From: Methanobacteriota archaeon
GTDB lineage: Archaea > Thermoplasmatota > Poseidoniia > Poseidoniales > Poseidoniaceae
DNA length: 6,147 bases
Assembly: GCA_009936765.1 (NCBI GenBank)
Contig: JAACDL010000001.1
Coordinates: 1 to 6,147 of the forward strand
Direction of reading: 5' to 3'
Below, piece after piece: positions 1-5,899 of this stretch. The notes under the pieces are model-generated. The model was not told the origin of the DNA. It did not search any database and saw only the letters and a list, made by a program, of their open reading frames with translations. Positions within the stretch are counted from its first letter, which is position 1. Every line of letters begins with the position of its first letter. The position numbers and the translations under genes are program-made.

Positions 1-204
1 ATATTTACCACGACTATTCAATACGGATGCAAGGATTCTCAATCCTTTGACAAGAATGCCTTGTGTAGAATCATCTCTGCCCTTTTGAGCCATTAATTGG
101 TCAACTAATGCAGATGCCATAACTTCGACTCTTTCACCACGACCTTCGCTATGGTATGCTTCAAGTTGGCTGATAGCCTGCTCTGGGTCAGCCGCACCAA
201 ACAT
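1..204 (-). CDS. Unrecognised protein, N-terminal 68 residues (runs off left edge)
   Basis: On the minus strand an open frame starts at an ATG (complement of 202-204) and stays open for 68 codons to the first base of the window, so the 3' part is missing. It begins MFGAADPEQAISQLEAYHSE and continues with SALVDQLMAQ and GLRILASVLNSRGKY. The composition is soluble and looks mostly helical, with no signal peptide or membrane segment. An in-frame TAG lies upstream and no other ATG sits between it and 204, which supports this start. No Shine-Dalgarno site is visible. The gene is divergent from the AK6-like kinase and separated from it by 60 bp that hold a shared TATA-like element. I do not recognise the family and assign no function. 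Coding status is supported by the uninterrupted frame, clean start and divergent promoter layout, but only a fragment is visible. Confidence 0.6.
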   Translation of the reverse strand, partial: MFGAADPEQAISQLEAYHSEGRGERVEVMASALVDQLMAQKGRDDSTQGILVKGLRILASVLNSRGKY

Positions 205-234
205 AAGTCTCGATTGCGTTATTGAGGCATGATG

Positions 235-239
235 TTTAA
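235..239. promoter_or_regulatory. TATA-like element (TTTAA) of the divergent intergenic region
   Basis: TTTAA at 235-239 (TTAAA on the other strand) lies in the 60-bp gap between the divergent starts. Its centre is about 28 bases before the ATG at 265 and about 33 bases before the minus-strand ATG at 204. Archaeal TATA boxes sit about 26-30 bases before the transcription start. This would give a leaderless or nearly leaderless transcript for the kinase and a leader of only a few bases for the minus-strand gene, fitting the lack of Shine-Dalgarno sites. The near-symmetry lets one site serve both directions, but this is inferred from sequence and spacing only. Confidence 0.4.
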
Positions 240-264
240 CACTTGGCTACTTTAGCACAAACAG

Positions 265-759
265 ATGGCAGAACATCATTCAATCCGCTCGATAGGAGTC
301 ATTGGAACTCCAGGGTGTGGAAAGACAACACTTTGTGAATCACTTGGTTTACCGGTGATTAATCTCCATGATTATGCAAAATCACACGGATGTTTAGGGG
401 AGATTGACACTGACGGCTCGGCACCATTAGATGTTGAGAAACTCGCCGAGTTGTGGCAAACACCTACAACTCTAACACTTGTTGATAGCCATTTAGCGCA
501 TTATATGCCAGTCGATGCACTAATCGTATTACGCTGCCACCCCGATGAACTAAAGAAACGTCTTGAATCTCGAAATTACACATCACAAAAAGTCCAAGAA
601 AATGTAGAAGTTGAGATGCTTGGAGGACCTTGGAATGAGTTACTGGAAGATAAAAGGCCCATATTCGAAGGCTTACAAGGTGTTAGCGGCTGGATAAAAG
701 CGGGTTGCCCGCAGAATACTACCCCTGATACAGCCGTAGATTGGCTTGCTCAACCATAA
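265..759 (+). CDS. AK6/Fap7-family adenylate kinase-like NTPase
   Basis: 164-residue P-loop nucleotide kinase of the archaeal AK6/Fap7 (human hCINAP) family. Family members phosphorylate AMP with ATP, show ATPase activity, and in eukaryotes and archaea assist late small-subunit ribosome maturation through the Rps14/uS11 protein. Visible evidence: a Walker A motif GTPGCGKTT at residues 14-22 close to the N-terminus; EIDTDG at 46-51, resembling the family's EIDTTG segment; a Walker B-like D74-S-H76 (the DxH of the family) after a hydrophobic strand; VLRCHPDELKKRLESRNY at 88-105, matching the conserved VLRxxPxxLxxRLxxRxY stretch; then QENVEVEML, like the family's ENxExE helix. Length is near the usual 170-190, slightly short at the C-terminus. 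The ATG at 265 suits a leaderless transcript from the TTTAA box about 28 bases upstream. It is the first gene of the plus-strand run, with 33 bases before the next ATG. Family assignment is strong; exact substrate and ribosome role are known only from homologues. Confidence 0.9.
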   Translation: MAEHHSIRSIGVIGTPGCGKTTLCESLGLPVINLHDYAKSHGCLGEIDTDGSAPLDVEKLAELWQTPTTLTLVDSHLAHYMPVDALIVLRCHPDELKKRLESRNYTSQKVQENVEVEMLGGPWNELLEDKRPIFEGLQGVSGWIKAGCPQNTTPDTAVDWLAQP

Positions 760-792
760 GTAACAAAGGTCTTGGTTTCCCGACAGCATCGC

Positions 793-1494
793 ATGGCGCT
801 TGAAAAGGGTCGGAATATATTCAAAAATCTCAGCGAGCCGCTAGTCTCTCGCTTGGAAGGGGTAAACCCCGCAACTCTAACTTGGCTAACATTGCCAACT
901 GGCCTTGCAGCTGCATGGTTAATGATGGAGGCAGGGGAGGGCCAAGAAGGGGCTTTGATGTTCTTTGGTGCTGCAGTTATGATGGTTGCAGCAATGGCAT
1001 TAGATGGCTTAGATGGCAATCTAGCAAGGGCCACAGGGCAGGTTACTAGGTGGGGAGATTATCTCGACCATACGCTAGATCGTGTATTGGATGTAGTTTG
1101 GATTTTAGCATTGGGTTACAACATGATTTGGTTTGGGCATATTGAATTGGCTTGGACAGCAGCAATGCTCACAATGTTTGGCTCATATCTGGGAACCCAA
1201 GCTCAAGCAGTAGCAGGTAGCCGTAATTATGGTGGTTTCAGCCGTGCCGATAGAATGGTTTTGACAGTCATAGCGCTTCTTGGTGCAGCGATAATGGCTT
1301 ACATGGATGCTGGTTCTTGGGGCGAATGGAACGGAATTGAAATCAACCCGATTTCAATAATTTTAGGCATCTCTGGATTTGGTGGAATGTACACATTCAT
1401 TATTCGATTTATCAAAGCTCGCGCAGATTTGCAGTCCCTCGATTCATCGAAGCCTCTATCAAAGTCGAAAGACAATGATTCTAACGATGAATGA
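793..1494 (+). CDS. CDP-alcohol phosphatidyltransferase (archaetidylinositol phosphate synthase-like)
   Basis: Integral membrane enzyme, 233 residues from the ATG at 793. The complete CDP-alcohol phosphotransferase signature is present: D71-G-L-D74-G-N-L-A78-R79, eight residues, G88, three residues, D92, three residues, D96, matching DxxDGxxARx8GxxxDxxxD. The four Asp bind the divalent metals that place CDP-archaeol (CDP-diacylglycerol in bacteria). About six membrane segments are visible, near 28-45, 53-72, 97-115, 119-135, 154-172 and 185-207, followed by a hydrophilic tail rich in Ser, Lys and Asp. The downstream SRADR (150-154) recalls the Arg-containing segment of the archaetidylinositol/phosphatidylinositol phosphate synthase subgroup, but the polar substrate (inositol phosphate, glycerol phosphate, serine) cannot be fixed by eye. 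A TTG at 772 in the same frame would add seven residues. I prefer 793 because AAAGGT at 765-770 is only one base from the TTG and because the family begins with a segment like KGRNIFKNLSEPL. Probably cotranscribed with the kinase upstream. Confidence 0.9.
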   Translation: MALEKGRNIFKNLSEPLVSRLEGVNPATLTWLTLPTGLAAAWLMMEAGEGQEGALMFFGAAVMMVAAMALDGLDGNLARATGQVTRWGDYLDHTLDRVLDVVWILALGYNMIWFGHIELAWTAAMLTMFGSYLGTQAQAVAGSRNYGGFSRADRMVLTVIALLGAAIMAYMDAGSWGEWNGIEINPISIILGISGFGGMYTFIIRFIKARADLQSLDSSKPLSKSKDNDSNDE

Positions 1495-1500
1495 AAAAGT

Positions 1501-1569
1501 ATGGCCCGGGATAAGCCAAGAAGTCGAAAGAAAGCCTCCTTTACACCGCCTACGGCGGTATCCTCATAA
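1501..1569 (+). other. Doubtful 22-codon ORF between the phosphatidyltransferase and the surface protein
   Basis: An ATG at 1501 opens 22 codons ending in TAA (1567-1569). The product is basic, starting MARDKPRSRKKASF. It is in the same frame as the phosphatidyltransferase, six bases after that gene's TGA, so it could be a tiny gene, a basic tail reached only by stop readthrough, or chance. It contains the hairpin at 1545-1559. No clear TATA box or Shine-Dalgarno site precedes it. It is listed because the gap holds nothing else open in this frame; I do not claim it is translated. Confidence 0.15.
1545..1559. repeat. GC-rich inverted repeat (6-bp stem, 3-base loop)
   Basis: ACCGCC, TAC, GGCGGT: a perfect 6-bp stem, five of six pairs G-C, with a 3-base loop. 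It sits in the 100-bp gap between the phosphatidyltransferase stop and the surface-protein start. There is no T-run after it, so it does not resemble an intrinsic terminator, and archaeal termination normally depends on T-rich stretches instead. It may be an RNA processing or attenuation hairpin, a protein-binding palindrome, or chance. Confidence 0.4.
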
Positions 1570-1594
1570 CGGATTCATTAGAACCAACCAAGTG

Positions 1595-4500
1595 ATGAAC
1601 GGCGATATGCTGAACAAAGGCGACCGCAAGACGACCTATCTTGTCCTCTCAATTTTGCTTCTTTCTTCACTTCCATTGGTGTCGAATGTTAGCGCAGACC
1701 AAGGTATTCCTGAGGAATTACAAGCGCAGGAGATAGTCGCAGTATTCGACCCTGTATCCGAAACAACAACGGTCACATGGAGGAATATTGCACAGTCAGG
1801 CGGCGACTTCGATTTATTCGAAGAGCTTTGGGACTCGACCTATCACGTCTATCGAAGCGGAGATCCAATTACTCCTCAAGCCCTCGAGACTATGCAACCA
1901 TGGCATTCCGTTGATGCTTGTGAGAAAAACAGTGCTGACCCGGACCCGGAAGAGCCATGGAACACTAATCCAAACAAATGCCGAGGGGCTGAAGGTAATC
2001 ACCCTGGCCATGCTGCAACATACCAAGTCGGCGCTGGAACAGATGGGGTATTCTTCTACGCTATTTCTACGGAACTAAGTAACGGTAACATCACTGATAC
2101 ATTGACGGTAAATTCAAGCATTTTGTATGAGCCAGTTGTCGAAGTGGCAACTCCTATCCGCTCTCCATACAACATTGTAGCAACTTTCAATCCTGAAACA
2201 AGCCAGACATTCGTACAATGGATTAACTACAATTCAATCAATCCAATTCTCCCTGAAGATGGTTTAGATGCTTACGAGATTCATCTATGGCGAACTGAAA
2301 ACCTCGTCGATAGGAGCAATGGCTTTGACCTGTTGCAAGGAACTCCTATCGCAGTTCTGAATGCTACAGACACCCAAGTTTATGTCGACGTACCTCCGAT
2401 GACAAGCAGGGACTCTTACTACTCTGTGACCTATTTGTTACCTAATTGGACTGCACCTGGAGTGGATTACGAGGATACAAGGTTCTTGTCAAATAACGCA
2501 ATGTCTAATCCGATTGTAGAAGATAACACTCCTCCAACAGACGTTTCAACAGTTGAAGCACTCTTCACTCCGAGCGAAGATGGAACAGGAATAACAACAA
2601 TTGTTTGGGACGACATTCTTTCAGAAGAGGGAGAGCAGTATCGAATTTACCGCCATGGTGAATATTTCAACACTACAAACAACCCGTATGTTCAACTGGT
2701 AGGAACTGTACAAGAAGGAGTATCTGAGTTCCAATATACTGTGCCTTTCAGTACCTATGGGGATTTCGTCTATTGTGTAGTTATTGTAGACCAATTCGGT
2801 TCAGCAAATCCCGATGTCCCACTATCTGCATGTGATATAGTTTCAGAAGATTCTGATGAGGGCTGGGTCAAGGAGCCTACGAATGTCAATGCAACTTTCA
2901 TTGGAGACGGAGTTACAAGAGTTACTTGGATCGACCAAGCAGGTATTGAAGGAGAACGCTACCACATTTGGAAGTCGACTTACAGAGTTCAAGGGGCACA
3001 ATTCTCACAAAACCAATCCCTGATGTGGCAAGGAAGTGTTCCTGACGGCGTAGAACAGTTCGACGTCCAATTAGCCGATGGCCTTACAGCAGCGACATCA
3101 CATTACTTCGTAACTAGTGAAGCGTTGTACAATTGCCAAGGATGCAATGGCACAATGATGTACACGGAATTAGTTCAGAACTGGGATGGTCCAATCGTCG
3201 AAGATACAATGCCTCCACAAACAGGTCGTATGTTAGCTCCACAAATGATTGGTGAATTGAAGGTAGTTGACTTGGAATGGCAAAACTCAGCCAGTGAAGA
3301 TGATGAGACCTACTCATTATACCGTCACTTTGGCGATCCATTCGGTGATGCGGAATTCGCAGTATCGAACTATACAGACTCAGGCTGGGAACTCGTAGAT
3401 GGTCCAATTCCAGAGAATGGTTTCTCCACAATGATTCGTCAGATTCCAGTTCCCGACAACACTCAAAGAGACGTATGGTATGCATTAATCATATCAGACT
3501 CTTATGGTAATACCAATCCTGAGATTCTGCCTGGAGAGAACTCAGTCTTGGTCTCAGAAGATACCAAGCCTCCTTCTATTACTTATGCAATCCATGATGA
3601 AGACAACGTCCCTATTACGGGAACTTCTTTGGTTCGTGGAGATTATACCCTGCGGATTGAAGTTTCAGAAACATTGGATGAGGAACCAATGATTAACATG
3701 TCAACATCTAACGGTGGATCATTGACTGGCGATACTGCACAGGCGATGATTAAGCAATCTGAAAACAGTAACAACCCCGACAAGGACCCTGAGTACTTCC
3801 ATGTATTTTCTATCTCATCTACAGCTACTGCTGGTGATATTTTGATTACAATTAATTCGACCGACTTATCATTAAACACAATTGATGTTGTAATTACTGA
3901 TTATGCAATTGATGCTAAAGCACCTCTGGTAACAATCTTTAGTCCAACAGATCAAGATGATGGAGCGAAGTACCTCTATGGAAACGAAATCAAAGTGGTA
4001 GCAGGTTCTACTGACGATGTTGAAATTGTTTCGATGCAAATTAGATTTGTTCAGAACTACGGTACCTCCTCTTCGGTCACAGAACCTTGGAGAGATGTAA
4101 CCGGACTGACCGTAAACGAAGATGGCGATTGGACAATTGAAATGGTAGTCAGTTCTGGAAATTACCTACCTGGAATGCATGAAGTTTCAGTTAAGGCAAT
4201 AGATTCTGCTGGCAATGAACGAACTCAGAAAGTTAAGTTCATCACCGACTGGTGCCGCCATAGAGGAGACGGAGAAACCATCTGTGAATATTCAAACCCT
4301 GTTGAATCAGAACCTGAGGTTGTATACCCTGAATTGAATGCAACCGACCCTCCTTACATGATTGCATGGGTGACTGCAGGTATTTCTTTACTGGCGGTAA
4401 TAGCCTCTCTATTCGTAATATCATCAGCTATGTCTGGCCCTAAGAAGAAGAAGGGAGACGATGACGACGAAGGCGATGAGTGGATGAACGAATTCATTGG

Positions 4501-4768
4501 AACATCTGCTGAACCAGATATGGCAGATATTACCGGCGGCGCACCTGCTGAAAAGAAGAAAGAGAGTACTCCTGAACCGGAAGAAGATGATCCATTCGCA
4601 GTTAATGTGATTCAGAAGAAACGTCGCAGAAAGAAGAAGTCTTCAGATGACGATGACGATGACGACGATGACGACGATGATGACGATGACGACGATGACA
4701 AGCCGAAGCGTAAGACAAAGCGCCGTGCTGCTGGCCGTCGTAAAGCGACTAAGCGTAAGAGAAGTTGA
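1595..4768 (+). CDS. Large membrane-anchored surface protein with FnIII/Ig-like units and poly-Asp cytoplasmic tail
   Basis: 1057 residues from the ATG at 1595 (an ATG at 1607 is also possible). The N-terminus is a signal peptide: basic start, hydrophobic core about 14-30 (TYLVLSILLLSSLPLV), likely cleavage after NVSA at 34. The frame is open further upstream to 1379, but starts there would bury the signal under 40-70 residues. Next come about five fibronectin-III-like units (roughly 40-180, 190-305, 315-413, 424-530, 545-650), each with a V-x-W or V-x-L-x-W strand and a Y-x-[VILH]-[YWL] strand (YHVYRS, YEIHLWR, YRIYRH, YHIWKS, YSLYRH). They are joined by acidic linkers such as NPIVEDNTPP, GPIVEDTMPP and VLVSEDTKPP. 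Two Ig-like units follow (about 659-773 and 776-883). The ectodomain's eight Cys come in close pairs: 109/129, 394/413, 514/517, 887/897. One membrane segment lies at about 921-945, followed by PKKKK (positive inside), so the last ~108 residues should be cytoplasmic. That tail alternates acidic and basic blocks and ends with KKRRRKKKSS, 18 Asp (1018-1035) and 22 residues rich in Lys/Arg. Many N-x-S/T sites are present. Adhesion or cell-surface scaffolding is plausible; no catalytic motif is seen. The CAX gene follows after 5 bases. Confidence 0.93.
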   Translation: MNGDMLNKGDRKTTYLVLSILLLSSLPLVSNVSADQGIPEELQAQEIVAVFDPVSETTTVTWRNIAQSGGDFDLFEELWDSTYHVYRSGDPITPQALETMQPWHSVDACEKNSADPDPEEPWNTNPNKCRGAEGNHPGHAATYQVGAGTDGVFFYAISTELSNGNITDTLTVNSSILYEPVVEVATPIRSPYNIVATFNPETSQTFVQWINYNSINPILPEDGLDAYEIHLWRTENLVDRSNGFDLLQGTPIAVLNATDTQVYVDVPPMTSRDSYYSVTYLLPNWTAPGVDYEDTRFLSNNAMSNPIVEDNTPPTDVSTVEALFTPSEDGTGITTIVWDDILSEEGEQYRIYRHGEYFNTTNNPYVQLVGTVQEGVSEFQYTVPFSTYGDFVYCVVIVDQFGSANPDVPLSACDIVSEDSDEGWVKEPTNVNATFIGDGVTRVTWIDQAGIEGERYHIWKSTYRVQGAQFSQNQSLMWQGSVPDGVEQFDVQLADGLTAATSHYFVTSEALYNCQGCNGTMMYTELVQNWDGPIVEDTMPPQTGRMLAPQMIGELKVVDLEWQNSASEDDETYSLYRHFGDPFGDAEFAVSNYTDSGWELVDGPIPENGFSTMIRQIPVPDNTQRDVWYALIISDSYGNTNPEILPGENSVLVSEDTKPPSITYAIHDEDNVPITGTSLVRGDYTLRIEVSETLDEEPMINMSTSNGGSLTGDTAQAMIKQSENSNNPDKDPEYFHVFSISSTATAGDILITINSTDLSLNTIDVVITDYAIDAKAPLVTIFSPTDQDDGAKYLYGNEIKVVAGSTDDVEIVSMQIRFVQNYGTSSSVTEPWRDVTGLTVNEDGDWTIEMVVSSGNYLPGMHEVSVKAIDSAGNERTQKVKFITDWCRHRGDGETICEYSNPVESEPEVVYPELNATDPPYMIAWVTAGISLLAVIASLFVISSAMSGPKKKKGDDDDEGDEWMNEFIGTSAEPDMADITGGAPAEKKKESTPEPEEDDPFAVNVIQKKRRRKKKSSDDDDDDDDDDDDDDDDDDKPKRKTKRRAAGRRKATKRKRS
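4646..4699 (+). repeat. In-frame (GAT/GAC)18 tract encoding 18 Asp
   Basis: Eighteen consecutive Asp codons, 8 GAT and 10 GAC in irregular order, lie inside the tail of the surface protein (residues 1018-1035). The mixed codons make it an imperfect trinucleotide repeat, flanked by AAG/CGT/CGC codons for Lys and Arg. The reverse strand reads as poly-Ser, which is only a shadow. Confidence 0.95.
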
Positions 4769-4773
4769 TTCAC

Positions 4774-5895
4774 ATGAGTGAGACATCTACTTCCCAAATA
4801 GGGGTTTTACAGGCGTTTAGTCCGATGGAGAATAAGTTGAATTGGTTACTTTTAGCGGTTCCAATTACAATCTATTTTTCTATGATTGCAAATGATACAG
4901 GAATGAGTTTCGTATTTTCGATGATAGCAATAATGCCCCTCGCGCTATTGATGGGGCATGCAACAGAAGAGATTGCATTACGAACTAGCGAGTCGCTAGG
5001 TGGATTACTAAATGCAACCTTTGGAAACGCGGTAGAGATAATCATTGCTGGCTTAGCAATCTATACTGCCGCCAATCATGCAGATCAGGCAGAAACAATG
5101 ATCATAGTTGTTCAAACAAGCCTTATTGGCAGTATTCTTGGTAACTTGTTACTAGTTCTAGGATTGTCTCTATTGTGGGGTGGAATCAATCATCAGAAGC
5201 AGACATTCAACCAGCCTGCATTGAGTATGAGCGGTTCGCTTCTTCTAATGGCGACCCTCGCTATGTTGATTCCAACCGCTGTCGATATTGGAGGAGGGAA
5301 TTCCGATAGTATTACCCAATTATCTCGCTATGCTTCACTTGTATTGCTGGCAATGTATGGCTTAGCTTTACTATTCCAGTTGAAGACACATTCACACATG
5401 TTCGTTTCTGATGAAGCAGTAGAGCATGAAGAACCAACCATGACTAACAAAGACGCTTGGACGCTATTGATACTGGCTACAGTTCTAGTTGGTTGGATGG
5501 CGGAAGTATTGGTTCATTCCATTGATTCTGCAGCAGCAGAGTTGAAGATGCCAACACTATTCATTGGAGTAATCTTGCTACCATTCTTTGGTAACGCTGC
5601 AGAGCACTTCACTGCGGTAATCGTAGCAGGCAAAGACAAGATGGATTTGTCACTAGCAATAGCCATTGGTTCCAGTGTTCAAATCGCAGTTTTCGTAGCA
5701 CCTTTGATGGTAGTTTTTGCCTGGGTAATGGGTGTGAATCTGTCTCTAGAGTTCGGACCAGTAGAGACTGCAGCAACCTTCCTTTCTGTATTAGTAGCGA
5801 ATTCGATACTGAATGACGGAACTACAAACTGGCTAGAAGGGGCAATGCTGCTAGCATGTTACACAATTCTTGGAATGAGTTTCTGGATGATGTGA
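4774..5895 (+). CDS. CAX-type Ca2+/H+ antiporter (CaCA superfamily)
   Basis: 373-residue polytopic membrane protein that should exchange cytoplasmic Ca2+ for external H+. Both alpha-repeats of the Ca2+/cation antiporter superfamily are visible: the first holds GNAVE at 84-88 (LNATFGNAVEIIIAGLAI), the second GNAAEH at 273-278, followed by AGKDKMDLSLAIAIGSSVQ (285-303), a stretch typical of the CAX branch. The Glu of each repeat (E88, E277) is the expected ion-binding residue. HATEEIALR at 62-70 and NWLEGAMLL at 352-360 also match CAX proteins. About eleven membrane segments can be drawn. The two halves are joined by a His/Glu-rich loop near 206-228 (HSHMFVSDEAVEHEE), the place of the CAX acidic motif. 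Length is usual for the family. The ATG at 4774 is chosen over an in-frame TTG at 4765 because the TTG overlaps the upstream TGA. It starts 5 bases after the surface-protein stop and ends 4 bases before the next ATG, so cotranscription is very likely. Selectivity for Ca2+ over Mn2+ or Na+ is inferred from the family. Confidence 0.94.
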   Translation: MSETSTSQIGVLQAFSPMENKLNWLLLAVPITIYFSMIANDTGMSFVFSMIAIMPLALLMGHATEEIALRTSESLGGLLNATFGNAVEIIIAGLAIYTAANHADQAETMIIVVQTSLIGSILGNLLLVLGLSLLWGGINHQKQTFNQPALSMSGSLLLMATLAMLIPTAVDIGGGNSDSITQLSRYASLVLLAMYGLALLFQLKTHSHMFVSDEAVEHEEPTMTNKDAWTLLILATVLVGWMAEVLVHSIDSAAAELKMPTLFIGVILLPFFGNAAEHFTAVIVAGKDKMDLSLAIAIGSSVQIAVFVAPLMVVFAWVMGVNLSLEFGPVETAATFLSVLVANSILNDGTTNWLEGAMLLACYTILGMSFWMM

Positions 5896-5899
5896 GATT

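Noticed and set aside
772..792. TTG start for the phosphatidyltransferase
   Set aside because: The AAAGGT at 765-770 is one base from the TTG, too close to act as a ribosome binding site; the ATG at 793 fits the family start. Not fully excluded.
750..1034. Minus-strand ORF over the phosphatidyltransferase
   Set aside because: It lies opposite the CDP-alcohol phosphotransferase signature; no promoter or family resemblance.
1545..1559. Hairpin as an intrinsic terminator
   Set aside because: No T-run follows the stem, and archaeal terminators do not usually rely on such hairpins.
1379..1594. Upstream start for the surface protein (ATG at 1379 or 1487)
   Set aside because: It would overlap or crowd the phosphatidyltransferase and place the signal peptide 40-70 residues from the N-terminus; the ATG at 1595 gives a normal signal peptide.
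3114..3485. 123-codon minus-strand ORF inside the surface-protein gene
   Set aside because: Antisense to a well-supported coding frame, with a His/Leu/Ser-rich composition typical of antisense shadows and no recognisable motif.
4765..4773. TTG start for the antiporter
   Set aside because: It overlaps the upstream stop and adds only three residues; the ATG at 4774 is simpler.
4612..4797. Minus-strand ORF with a long poly-Ser run
   Set aside because: It is the reverse reading of the GAT/GAC tract and basic codons of the surface protein; no signals of its own.
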